Source: JANRKT01 sp033763355
Lineage (GTDB): Bacteria > Bacteroidota > Bacteroidia > Chitinophagales > Chitinophagaceae
Length of the DNA stretch: 24,730 nucleotides
Reading direction: 5' to 3'
NCBI GenBank assembly: GCA_033763355.1
Contig: JANRKT010000039.1
Coordinates: 1 to 24,730, forward strand
The translations under genes and the position numbers were made by a program. Of this stretch, positions 15,847 through 24,228 are shown piece by piece (position 1 is the stretch's first letter; each line of letters starts with the position of its first letter). The notes under the pieces are model-generated. The model did no database searches and was not told the DNA's origin. It saw nothing but the letters and a program-made list of their open reading frames with translations.

Positions 15847-16368
15847 ATGGTGCAATTGTTCACTTCTTACTATGATTCCCCGACAGGCCTTGTTGAAATA
15901 AAAGGAACAGAAGAAGCTGTTTTTTCAATTTTATTTATTGATGTTGATGTAAGAGTACCATCAAACAGCAAAGCGCCGGATGCTGTAAAAAAATGCCTGA
16001 AGCAATTAGATGAATATTTCACAGGCAAAAGAAAAACCTTTGATTTTGCAATGGATCAGGAAGGCACTTTATTTCAAAAAAAGGTGTGGAATGAATTGCT
16101 GAATATCCCTTATGGCAAAACCATTTCTTATATGGAGCTTTCCAGGAGAATCGGGGACACGAAGGCCATCCGTGCCGTGGGAACAACAAATGGCAAAAAT
16201 CAATTATCCATTGTTGTACCTTGCCACAGGGTAATTGGTTCTGATGGCAGCCTTACCGGTTATGGTGGTGGTTTATGGAGAAAAAAATGGCTGCTGGAGC
16301 ATGAATTAAAATGGTCAGCAGGGGTACAAGTTTTATTTCCGCATGACGTCAAAGATAGCAGTTCTTAA
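15847..16368 (+). CDS. ogt: Methylated-DNA-[protein]-cysteine S-methyltransferase
   Basis: 173 residues, close to the usual 160-180 of Ogt/MGMT. The protein transfers the O6-alkyl group from guanine onto its own cysteine once, without a cofactor. The acceptor is C126 in IVVPCHRVIG (122-131). The DNA-binding region includes FQKKVWNELLNIPYGKTISY (76-95), with the helix-turn-helix-like segment AIRAVGTTNGKNQ (107-119). The Tyr-rich N-terminal domain (FTSYYDSPTGL) is normal. Residues after LLEHE (about 154-173) form a longer tail than usual and are encoded where this gene overlaps the next by 26 nt. No Ada-type regulatory domain is seen. Expression is probably controlled from the csaA promoter. 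Confidence 0.95.
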   Translation: MVQLFTSYYDSPTGLVEIKGTEEAVFSILFIDVDVRVPSNSKAPDAVKKCLKQLDEYFTGKRKTFDFAMDQEGTLFQKKVWNELLNIPYGKTISYMELSRRIGDTKAIRAVGTTNGKNQLSIVVPCHRVIGSDGSLTGYGGGLWRKKWLLEHELKWSAGVQVLFPHDVKDSSS

Positions 16369-16864
16369 AACTGATATTACAAAACTGCATGTTGATGCCA
16401 TCGTTAATGCAGCCAATACTTCCCTGATGGGCGGCGGCGGTGTTGATGGGGCTATTCACCGTGCAGGTGGTCCTGCTATTTTAGAAGATTGCAGGCGGAT
16501 TGTGACAAAGCAGGGCGGTTGTGAAACAGGTGAAGCGGTAATTACTGCTGCCGGTAAGCTTCCGGCAAAATATGTAATAAATACCGTAGGCCCGGTTTGG
16601 CGTGGCGGAAAAAACGGCGAGCCGGAATTATTACGCAATGCTTATTTCAACAGTTTGCAGTTAGCTTTGCAGTACCAGGTAGAAACAATTGCCTTCCCTA
16701 ATATAAGCACCGGTATATTTGGTTACCCAAAAGAAAAAGCGGCTTTAACAGCCGCTAATACAGTAAAAGGCTTTTTATCCAATTATCTGCAGATAACCAC
16801 AGTTGTTTTTGTTTGTTTTGATGAAGAAAACTTCAGCTTGTATAACGGCATACTTTCAGTTTAG
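16343..16864 (+). CDS. MacroD-type macrodomain protein (ADP-ribose deacylase/hydrolase)
   Basis: 173 residues covering a single macrodomain of the MacroD/YmdB type. These enzymes remove ADP-ribose from acidic protein residues or deacetylate O-acetyl-ADP-ribose. Visible ligand loops: NAAN at 22-25, MGGGGVDGAIHRAGG at 29-43 (D35 and H39), and the phosphate loop NISTGIFGYP at 120-129. The next in-frame ATG is codon 29, inside the first ligand loop, so the start at 16343 within the alkyltransferase gene is required. A 26-nt overlap indicates translational coupling with the DNA-repair gene. Specific targets cannot be told from sequence. Confidence 0.94.
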   Translation: MTSKIAVLKTDITKLHVDAIVNAANTSLMGGGGVDGAIHRAGGPAILEDCRRIVTKQGGCETGEAVITAAGKLPAKYVINTVGPVWRGGKNGEPELLRNAYFNSLQLALQYQVETIAFPNISTGIFGYPKEKAALTAANTVKGFLSNYLQITTVVFVCFDEENFSLYNGILSV

Positions 16865-16906
16865 CAGCTGAAACATCATTGAACACATCTGTACAATGAA
16901 ACTGTG

Positions 16907-16937
16907 TTTGCCGCTTAGAGGCGGGCAACTATTTACA
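16907..16937 (+). promoter_or_regulatory. Candidate promoter of the efflux operon with an imperfect dyad in the spacer
   Basis: TTTG at 16907-16910 is followed after exactly 19 nt by TATTTACA (16930-16937), which keeps only the TA and one T of the -7 consensus. Within the spacer, TTGCC-GC and GC-G-GGCAA form an interrupted dyad (16908-16928) with one bulge. It could be an operator, or a weak terminator for the macrodomain gene. Confidence 0.3.
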
Positions 16938-16984
16938 TAAATGGTAAAATAAAGATTTCACGGATGACTTACTTTCACTGCGTC

Positions 16985-18034
16985 ATGAGAAAAAACTTTT
17001 TAATGGGTGTGGCATTGTCACCCCTTATCCTGCTATCCTGCGGAGAAAAAAAAACTTCAACTACCGCAGCTCCTTCTAACCCTGCAGCCTTTGCAGCAAT
17101 TCCTGTTGAAGCGGTGGTACTGAAACCTGTCAGCATCAGCGATGCAGTAGAAATTTCAGGGACCATATTGCCGTATGAGTCAACCGAAATACGGCCTGAA
17201 ACTTCAGGCCGTGTGGTAAGCCTCAACATCAACGAAGGCAGTTATGTAAACCGCGGCGCATTGCTGGTAAAATTATTTGATGGCGACCTGCAGGCCCAGC
17301 TTAAGAAACTTGAAGTGCAGTTGCAGATTGCTGAAAAAACCGAGGAGCGGCAACGTGAACTTTTAAAGATCAGCGGCATTAGCCAGCAGGATTATGACCT
17401 GAGCCTGCTGCAGGTAAACAACCTTAAAGCAGATATTGATCTGACCCGTGTAAACATTTCAAAAACAGAAATAAGGGCGCCTTTTAACGGCAGGCTCGGT
17501 TTAAGGAACATCAGCATGGGAGCTTATATTTCCCCCACAAATATTATTGCTACCATCAGCCAGGTTAACCAGTTAAAAATTGAATTCAGCATACCTGAAA
17601 AATACAGTTCTCAAATTGCAAGGGGGCAGGATGTGCAGTTTACTTTAGACGGTTCCCCGAATAATTACACTGCGAGTGTAGCTGCAACTGAAAGCACTGT
17701 TGAAGAAAACACCCGTAGCCTCCGCATAAGGGCCATTGTAAAAGGCAGTGATAAACACCTTGTGCCAGGTACTTTTGCCAAAGTAAAAATTATACTCGGC
17801 AAAAACGACAATGCATTGATGGTACCATCAAAAGCAATTATTCCGCAGGCCCGCAATAAAAGGGTGATTGTTTACCGCGGCGGTAACCCTGTATTTGAAA
17901 CGGTAATAACGGGCATCCGTGATTCAACCAGTGTGCAGGTATTAAGCGGGTTAAAGGCCGGCGATACATTGGTGACAACAGGGTTGCTTTTTATACGCCC
18001 CGAATCAAAACTCAGCCTTACCAAAGTACAGTGA
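16985..18034 (+). CDS. RND efflux periplasmic adaptor (membrane fusion protein), lipoprotein
   Basis: 349 residues from ATG 16985, chosen because it starts at a lipoprotein signal peptide (RKNFLMGVALSPLILLSCG) with lipobox LLSC and lipidated C19; an earlier in-frame ATG at 16964 adds seven residues. The linker is Thr/Ala/Pro-rich. Then come the barrel/lipoyl-type segments (TEIRPETSGRVVSLNINEG, about 68-86), a short alpha-hairpin (about 104-145), and the second lipoyl half (KTEIRAPFNGRLGLRNISMG, about 159-178). The beta-barrel and membrane-proximal domains fill the rest. The protein bridges the inner-membrane pump and the outer-membrane channel. It is the first gene of the operon, 20 nt before the permease. 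Confidence 0.93.
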   Translation: MRKNFLMGVALSPLILLSCGEKKTSTTAAPSNPAAFAAIPVEAVVLKPVSISDAVEISGTILPYESTEIRPETSGRVVSLNINEGSYVNRGALLVKLFDGDLQAQLKKLEVQLQIAEKTEERQRELLKISGISQQDYDLSLLQVNNLKADIDLTRVNISKTEIRAPFNGRLGLRNISMGAYISPTNIIATISQVNQLKIEFSIPEKYSSQIARGQDVQFTLDGSPNNYTASVAATESTVEENTRSLRIRAIVKGSDKHLVPGTFAKVKIILGKNDNALMVPSKAIIPQARNKRVIVYRGGNPVFETVITGIRDSTSVQVLSGLKAGDTLVTTGLLFIRPESKLSLTKVQ

Positions 18035-18054
18035 ACAGATCAAAATAATTAAGG

Positions 18055-21000
18055 ATGAATTTATCTGAACTCAGTTTACGCAGGCCGGTACTTGCAGTGG
18101 TTTGTTCCATCGTCATCATCATTTTCGGCCTCATCGGTTATTCTTTCCTCGGCGTAAGGGAATATCCTGCTATTGACCCGCCGGTTGTAAGCGTAAGAAC
18201 TTCCTATACCGGGGCCAATGCTGAAATTATAGAACAACAGATAACAGAGCCGCTTGAGAAAGCAGTGAATGGGGTGGAAGGGGTACGCACCATTACTTCT
18301 TCCAGCGCACAGGGCAGCAGTAACATTACTGTTGAGTTTGAATTGGGGGTTGACCTTGAAAAAGCAGCCAATGATGTAAGGGAAAAAGTATCGCAGGCAG
18401 CCAATGCGCTGCCGCTGGATATTGACGGCCCGCCGGTTGTTGCCAAACAGGATTCAGATAACGACCCCATCATATTTATGCAAATGCAAAGCCAGAGCCG
18501 TAACCTGCTTGAGTTAACTGATTTTGCAGAGAATGTGGTGCAGGAAAGATTGCAGACCATTAACGGGGTAAGTTCACTTTTTGTTTTTGGCAGAAGGTAT
18601 TCCATGCGCTTGTGGCTTGACCCGGCCAAGCTGGCGGCATATAAACTAACCGTACAGGACATCAGGAGTGCACTGGACCGGGAGAACATAGAATTGCCAG
18701 GGGGCAAAATAAGAGGTGATGAAACCGAACTCACAGTAAAAGCCTATGGTAAGCTCACTACTGAGGATGATTTTAATAACCTTATCCTGCTGCAGGAAGC
18801 CGGAAGGATCATACGGTTCAAAGATGTGGGCAATGCCATTCTTGGCCCCGAAAATGAAGAAAGCGTTACCCGAAAAAATAATTTGCCTGCCGTTTCTCTC
18901 GGCATTATTGCCCAGCCGGGTTCAAACCAGGTGGCCATTGCAGATGAAGTGTATAAACGGCTTGAACTGGTAAGAAAAGATTTGCCGGATGATGTTACTA
19001 TTGAAATAGGTTTTGACAGGACTACTTTTGTTAGAAAAGCGATTTCAGAAGTTAAGGAAACATTGATGATTGCTATCGGGCTTGTAGTACTTATTATTTA
19101 TTTGTTTTTCCGCGAATGGTCTATTGCCTTCAGGCCGCTGATAGATATCCCCGTAGCGTTGATAGGCGCTTTCTTTATCATGTATGTGGCCGGTTTTTCC
19201 ATTAATGTTCTTACGCTGCTTTCATTGGTGCTTGCCACCGGGCTGGTGGTTGATGATGGTATTGTGGTAACGGAAAATATTTTCAAGAAGATGGAACAAG
19301 GCATGGACAAATGGAAAGCAGCAAAAGAAGGTTCCAAAGAAATTTATTTCGCAGTTATTGCCACATCCATAACACTCGCCATTGTATTTCTGCCCATCAT
19401 TTTCCTGCAGGGTTTTGTAGGCCGTTTGTTCCGTGAATTTGGTATTGTAGTGGCAGGTGCTGTTTTGATCTCAGCATTTGTTTCATTGTCATTAACACCT
19501 GTACTCAATATCTATCTTTCCAAAAAAGACCCTCATAAACATTCCTGGTTTTACAATTTTACAGAGCCATTCTTTAAAGGGCTTGAGAATGGTTACCGCC
19601 GCATGCTGGGCTTATTTATGAGGAGCAGGTGGATGGCTTTTGTTATTGTTGCTGCCTGTGCAGGCATCATCTTTCTTATCGGCAAGGGGTTGCCATCAGA
19701 ACTGGCACCGCTTGAAGACCGCAACCGTGTAAGGGCAAGTTTACTGGGGGCCGAAGGAACTGACTTTGATTACATGGACAGGGCTGTTTATGATGCAACC
19801 CAAAAGGTGCTGGATTCTGTGCCTGAAAGATATGTGGTGTTGTCATTTGCGCCTGGTTTCAGCGGGGCAGGCGGGGCTAATGCAGCATTTATCAGTATGG
19901 GACTGAAAGATGCTTCGGAAAGAAAGCGTTCTCAAAACGATATTGCCCAGCAGATGACACGGATGTTCAGGAGCACAACAGATATACGTGTGCTTACTTT
20001 GCAGGAACAAACCATTTCAGTAGGCTTAGGTTCACGTGGTGCACTGCCTGTGCAGTATGTGCTGCAGAACCTTAATTTCGATAAGCTGAAAGAAAAGGTT
20101 CCCCAGTTCATGGACGAAGTAACCAAAAGCCCTGTTTTCCAGGGTTATGATGTTAACCTCAAGTTCAATAAACCCGAACTGCAGATAACCATTGACCGTT
20201 TAAAAGCAAGTGAACTGGGCATTTCTATTCTTGATATTACCAACACGCTTCAGCTTACATTGAGCGGGAGAAGGTTCGGTTATTTTATAATGAACGGTAA
20301 ACAATACCAGGTTATCGGGCAGGTGGACCGTGAAAACCGCGATGAACCGCTTGACCTGAAAGCATTTTACATACGCAGCAGAACGGGAAACCTTGTTCAG
20401 CTCGATAACCTTGTTACCATAACCGAGGCTGCCAATCCGCCAACCATTTACCACTACAACCGTTTTAAAAGCGCCACCATTGCAGCCGGCCTTGCAGAAG
20501 GAAGGACATTGGGAGATGGTATAAAAGAAATGGAGCGTATTGCTGATAAGGTGGTGGATGAAACCTTTACCACATCACTAACCGGTACATCAAGGGATTT
20601 TGCAGAAAGTTCATCCAATACCGCTTTTGCTTTTGTACTGGCATTGATACTTATTTACCTTGTACTTGCAGCGCAGTTTGAAAGTTTTGTTGACCCATTC
20701 ATCATTATGATTACTGTGCCTCTTGCACTGGCAGGCGCTGTATTCAGCCTTTGGCTGTTTGGCCAGACCATAAACATATTTTCGCAAATAGGCATCATTA
20801 TGCTCATCGGGCTGGTAACCAAAAACGGGATTCTAATAGTGGAATTTGCCAACCAGAAGAGAGAAGCAGGCGAAAACAAATTTCCTGCGGTAATTGATGC
20901 AGCGGTGGCAAGGCTGCGCCCTATTTTAATGACCACACTTGCAACAACACTGGGTGCATTGCCCATTGCGCTGGCTATTGGTTCTGCAGGCAAAAGCCGT

Positions 21001-21120
21001 GTGCCATTGGGTATTGTAATAGTAGGGGGGATGTTGTTTGCACTGGTGCTTACTTTATTTGTTGTGCCTGCATTGTACAGTTATATTTCACGAAAAAAAG
21101 TAAAGCATTATGAAGAGTAG
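18055..21120 (+). CDS. RND multidrug efflux permease (HAE-1/AcrB-type)
   Basis: 1021 residues, the normal size for the trimeric inner-membrane pump that uses proton import to expel drugs, bile-like compounds or metabolites. The N-terminus (LSELSLRRPVLAVVCSIVII) is the first membrane helix. Twelve hydrophobic helices appear in two groups separated by large periplasmic loops. The proton-relay residues are in place: D400 and D401 in TM4 (VVDDGIVVTENI) and K923 in TM10 (GLVTKNGILIVEFAN). The region around residues 930-960 (AVARLRPILMTTLATTLGA) is the typical RND signature. The protein matches hydrophobic/amphiphilic (HAE-1) rather than heavy-metal pumps. Its end overlaps the TolC gene by 11 nt. 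The substrate cannot be read from sequence. Confidence 0.97.
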   Translation: MNLSELSLRRPVLAVVCSIVIIIFGLIGYSFLGVREYPAIDPPVVSVRTSYTGANAEIIEQQITEPLEKAVNGVEGVRTITSSSAQGSSNITVEFELGVDLEKAANDVREKVSQAANALPLDIDGPPVVAKQDSDNDPIIFMQMQSQSRNLLELTDFAENVVQERLQTINGVSSLFVFGRRYSMRLWLDPAKLAAYKLTVQDIRSALDRENIELPGGKIRGDETELTVKAYGKLTTEDDFNNLILLQEAGRIIRFKDVGNAILGPENEESVTRKNNLPAVSLGIIAQPGSNQVAIADEVYKRLELVRKDLPDDVTIEIGFDRTTFVRKAISEVKETLMIAIGLVVLIIYLFFREWSIAFRPLIDIPVALIGAFFIMYVAGFSINVLTLLSLVLATGLVVDDGIVVTENIFKKMEQGMDKWKAAKEGSKEIYFAVIATSITLAIVFLPIIFLQGFVGRLFREFGIVVAGAVLISAFVSLSLTPVLNIYLSKKDPHKHSWFYNFTEPFFKGLENGYRRMLGLFMRSRWMAFVIVAACAGIIFLIGKGLPSELAPLEDRNRVRASLLGAEGTDFDYMDRAVYDATQKVLDSVPERYVVLSFAPGFSGAGGANAAFISMGLKDASERKRSQNDIAQQMTRMFRSTTDIRVLTLQEQTISVGLGSRGALPVQYVLQNLNFDKLKEKVPQFMDEVTKSPVFQGYDVNLKFNKPELQITIDRLKASELGISILDITNTLQLTLSGRRFGYFIMNGKQYQVIGQVDRENRDEPLDLKAFYIRSRTGNLVQLDNLVTITEAANPPTIYHYNRFKSATIAAGLAEGRTLGDGIKEMERIADKVVDETFTTSLTGTSRDFAESSSNTAFAFVLALILIYLVLAAQFESFVDPFIIMITVPLALAGAVFSLWLFGQTINIFSQIGIIMLIGLVTKNGILIVEFANQKREAGENKFPAVIDAAVARLRPILMTTLATTLGALPIALAIGSAGKSRVPLGIVIVGGMLFALVLTLFVVPALYSYISRKKVKHYEE

Positions 21121-22408
21121 AAAAATATTGTTTTTTATTTTCTTCCCCTCTCTTCTCTATGCCCAGGAAAATGTTTTAACTGCTGAAGATGCAATAAACA
21201 TTGCCCTGCAGAACAACCTGCAAATACAGATTGTAAAGTACGATGCAGAAGCGGCAAAGATTAACAACAACTGGGGCAATGCCGGCAAATGGCCAACGCT
21301 TACCGCTTTTGTGGGCAACACGGAGTCGCTTTCAAACCTTAACCAGGAATTATCAAACGGAAGCACTATTAAAAGAAATGGCGTTACCAATAATGTGCTT
21401 AACACCAACCTTAATTTTTCATGGCGCATTTACAACGGCATGAGGGTGAGGGCGACCAAAAGCAGGCTTGAAGAACTGGAAAAAATAGGTGATATAAATG
21501 TGCAGCAGCAGATTGCACAGGTTGTTTACGATGTAAGGATTGCTTATTACAACCTGGTAAGGTTAAACCAGCAGGTAAAAGCGCTGGGAGCTATTATTGA
21601 TTTATCGCAGGAGCGTTACAAAATTGCAGAAACAAGATTTAATGTGGGCAGCGCTGCAAAAACGGATATGCTGCAGTCAAAAATTGATTTGAATGAACAG
21701 CAGATCAGCATGTCTGAAATTCAGCGGCAGATTGTGCAGACCAAGGCCACATTAAACAACCTGATGAAGAGGCCGGCCAATCCTGATTTCAATGTATCCG
21801 ATACCAGCTTTACCGTGGAAGCGGTAAATTTTGAAGAATACAGTAAAAAAATACAAACCAGTAACTATGATTTGTTGCGGGCACAACGCGACTTTGCAGT
21901 ACTGGTGCAGCAGCGCCGTGAAATCAATTCGCAGCGGTTACCGGTTTTAACGCTTAACAGCGTTACCAGTTACAACCGCAACAAAGCCAGCGGTGGTTTC
22001 TTCCTGGTTAACCAAACCTTTGGGCCAAATATAGGGCTGGGTTTATCCATACCATTATTTAACAGCAATATTTTTAAAACACAGCTAAAGGTTAACGAAG
22101 TGCAGCAAAAAAACCAGAAGCTGATAACGGAAGACCTGCAGAACCAGTTACAGCTTCAGCTGGTAAATGCTTATCAGGAATATTTAACTGCACTGGGTAT
22201 TGTAAAAGTGGAGAAAGCCAATGTGGAACTTGCCACAGAAAACAATTTTATTTCTACTGAACGTTTCCGCAAATTACAAAGCAACTCCATTGAATTGCGG
22301 CAGGCACAACTGAGTTTAATAGAAGCGCAGAACCGCCTGATCAATGCACAGTACCGGGCCAAGATTGCGGAGACTTCTATAATGCTGATTGCCGGGGATA
22401 TGAGGTGA
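21110..22408 (+). CDS. TolC-family outer-membrane efflux channel
   Basis: 432 residues with a cleavable signal peptide (KSRKILFFIFFPSLLYA, cut near A18). The body consists of two repeats of long alpha-helices joined by short beta-strands, as in TolC: the first half includes ALQNNLQIQIVKYDAEAAK, the second LNSVTSYNRNK and GPNIGLGLSIPLFN (the hallmark strand and PLF turn). The trimer forms the outer-membrane exit duct of the pump. The start codon lies inside the end of the permease gene, so the two are translationally coupled, and the three genes form one transcription unit. No clear terminator follows; a REP-like palindrome comes 64 nt after the stop. Confidence 0.95.
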   Translation: MKSRKILFFIFFPSLLYAQENVLTAEDAINIALQNNLQIQIVKYDAEAAKINNNWGNAGKWPTLTAFVGNTESLSNLNQELSNGSTIKRNGVTNNVLNTNLNFSWRIYNGMRVRATKSRLEELEKIGDINVQQQIAQVVYDVRIAYYNLVRLNQQVKALGAIIDLSQERYKIAETRFNVGSAAKTDMLQSKIDLNEQQISMSEIQRQIVQTKATLNNLMKRPANPDFNVSDTSFTVEAVNFEEYSKKIQTSNYDLLRAQRDFAVLVQQRREINSQRLPVLTLNSVTSYNRNKASGGFFLVNQTFGPNIGLGLSIPLFNSNIFKTQLKVNEVQQKNQKLITEDLQNQLQLQLVNAYQEYLTALGIVKVEKANVELATENNFISTERFRKLQSNSIELRQAQLSLIEAQNRLINAQYRAKIAETSIMLIAGDMR

Positions 22409-22472
22409 GGCAGGGAATGGGGGTGAAGTTTTTTTGTTTAATGCAATTTTTAAATCATCAGCATCTTATTTA

Positions 22473-22499
22473 TAGCGATGGGTTTCAAACCCATCGCTA
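22473..22499. repeat. Perfect 13-bp palindrome, probable REP-like element
   Basis: TAGCGATGGGTTT and AAACCCATCGCTA flank a single C with no mismatch. It sits between convergent genes. Neither side has a T tract (AAGG on the right, TATAAATAAG on the reverse side), so a simple rho-independent terminator is less likely. The structure resembles REP palindromes spread by RAYT transposases, but no transposase gene is in the window. Confidence 0.55.
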
Positions 22500-22521
22500 A
22501 GGAAGCGTTGCTGAGATGAAA

Positions 22522-23118
22522 TCAGTAATCATCCCTATTTTGTCCAAACACATAGAAGATGCCTGCTGAAATACCGGCGTTATGTACATCTGAATTGGAT
22601 GAAACAGAAGTAACGCCAAATCCATAGCGGGCATTTATCCCGATTCCCGAATTAAACTTATATCCAAGGCCGAAATTCAGGGAAAAATCAAACTTTTTAG
22701 ATTGGTCTTTTATATCTGTAGTGGTACCATTGGCTTTTGATTTGGCTGAAAGCAAGAGTCCAAACTGGGGCCCCGTTTCAATATAAAGACCAGTTGAAGC
22801 GATATACCGCTGAACCATCAGGGGAAACTGCAGGTAGGAAAGAGTGGTTTTACCGCCGCTGCTTTTTGCACCCTGCATGGAATAAAAAAGCTCCGGCTGA
22901 AAAACATAACTGATGATTCCTTCGTCGCCGCCAAACGAAATTTGCGCAAGGCCGCCTGCATAAGGGGCCGTGAGGCCTGAAGCACTGGGTGCATCATCGC
23001 CAAGGAAAGAAAAGATATTCACGCCTCCTTTTACTCCATAGTTTACACTTACCTGTGCATGTAAAAAGGATGTAATAAAAATTAATCCGATTGAAAGAAC
23101 AGAAATTTTTCTAAGCAT
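22522..23118 (-). CDS. PorT-like outer-membrane beta-barrel protein
   Basis: 198 residues with a signal peptide (MLRKISVLSIGLIFITSFLHA, cut after A21). The remainder resembles the outer-membrane beta-barrel domain seen in PorT-like proteins: a first strand NYGVKGGVNIF, a Gly/Ser/aromatic strand pattern, FQPELFYSMQGAK and YLQFPLMVQRY (about 95-105), and a closing GINARYGFGV and GISAGIFYVFG. Eight strands are likely. It may be porin-like, structural or a sensor; no function can be assigned. It lies 38 nt after the TonB-domain gene on the same strand, so it may be co-transcribed with it. Confidence 0.88.
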   Translation of the reverse strand: MLRKISVLSIGLIFITSFLHAQVSVNYGVKGGVNIFSFLGDDAPSASGLTAPYAGGLAQISFGGDEGIISYVFQPELFYSMQGAKSSGGKTTLSYLQFPLMVQRYIASTGLYIETGPQFGLLLSAKSKANGTTTDIKDQSKKFDFSLNFGLGYKFNSGIGINARYGFGVTSVSSNSDVHNAGISAGIFYVFGQNRDDY

Positions 23119-23156
23119 GTTTTTGATGTTTTTTGGGTGAATTGTTTATTATGAGG

Positions 23157-24119
23157 TTATTGTTTAATTGCCTGAAATGTGACAGGCTGAGTGTAAGAAG
23201 AAGGAACTTTTTCGCCCAACGCCATAGCTGGCCTCCATACAGGTGATTCACTTATTACACGAAGCGCTTCTTCAGCAAGCCTTGGATGTACTTCTTTTTT
23301 ATTTAATACAACCGCATTCAGCACTCTGCCTTTTTCTGATATAATAAATTCGACTATTACTGTTTGCTCTGCTGTTGTTTCACGCCTGGATATTTTTAAG
23401 TATTTGTTTGCAACGTCCGGGTTTAAGCTGGTTTCGATATATTTAATCCATCCGCCTTTACGGGTGAATTCGGGCGGTACAGTTATTAACTCCATTGAAA
23501 ATTTTTTTTCCGGAAGGTCAGGCAAACTGAACACAGACATGTCAACAGGGGTTTCTTTAACACTTAAACATGTTTGAGATAACTCATATATATTGTAATC
23601 AGAATTGAGTGCAAGCCAAATGGATGAAGTTTCCCTGATATAGGCATCGTACCTGCTTATAGTATTGTTTTTGTCGTATTCCGGATTTATATAGAGTACA
23701 GGCGCAAAAAAATACTTCGCTATATAAGAGGCAGTTTTGACGGAGATGGATTTACAGTCATAACCTGCTATTTTCTTTTGTTCACCTGATTTGCTGACAC
23801 CCAGAACTACAGTACTATCGGAATTGTAATCAAGATAATACAATGTGTCTATGCCCCTGAATTTTAAAAATACTTTTTGCCTTGAAGCGATGTAATACTC
23901 ATCGTTACCGGCAGATGTACGCCTATAATTACCCTGCCTGACATGTACTACAAGACTATCTCCAAGACAAAGTGCATTCCTTACAGCCTTGTCGCTGATA
24001 CCTTCCGTTTTTGACTTTGATTCGATTTTATAAACAATTTTACCCTCAAACTCCTTCTGCTGGGAAAAAACTGCAGAGCTATACAATAATGCAGAAAGGG
24101 CAAAGATTACATTTCTCAT
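23157..24119 (-). CDS. GLPGLI-like N-domain fused to a TonB C-terminal domain, secreted
   Basis: 320 residues from ATG 24119; the open frame starts five codons earlier. RNVIFALSALLYSSAVFS is a signal peptide with a likely cut at S19. Residues about 23-200 resemble the GLPGLI/DUF4412-like secreted domain (EGKIVYKIESK, the KKIAGYDCKSISVK motif at 115-128, then a YFFAPVLYINPEY strand). Residues about 245-316 match a TonB C-terminal domain (EQTVIVEFIISEKGRVLNAVVL, then ESPVWRPAMALGEKV). There is no proline-rich spacer and no uncleaved N-terminal anchor, so it cannot work like an ordinary ExbBD-linked TonB. It probably acts in the periplasm or at the outer membrane; the role is unknown. The TonB receptor ends 109 nt upstream. 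Confidence 0.82.
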   Translation of the reverse strand: MRNVIFALSALLYSSAVFSQQKEFEGKIVYKIESKSKTEGISDKAVRNALCLGDSLVVHVRQGNYRRTSAGNDEYYIASRQKVFLKFRGIDTLYYLDYNSDSTVVLGVSKSGEQKKIAGYDCKSISVKTASYIAKYFFAPVLYINPEYDKNNTISRYDAYIRETSSIWLALNSDYNIYELSQTCLSVKETPVDMSVFSLPDLPEKKFSMELITVPPEFTRKGGWIKYIETSLNPDVANKYLKISRRETTAEQTVIVEFIISEKGRVLNAVVLNKKEVHPRLAEEALRVISESPVWRPAMALGEKVPSSYTQPVTFQAIKQ

Positions 24120-24228
24120 ATAGTAATTTTTCAAAGGCTGTTCAGTTGTCAGGATTTTAATAAACTGAATTAATGCTGCGGTTATTATTGTGTAGGTGTA
24201 TTAAATTATTATCTCCCCCAAATATGAT

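Noticed and set aside
18204..18734. 176-codon open frame on the minus strand
   Set aside because: It lies fully antisense to the RND permease, has a Ser/Leu-rich composition typical of a shadow, and shows no domain.
22409..22472. Terminator for the efflux operon
   Set aside because: There are T runs (for example 22431-22436), but no stem before them that I can support.
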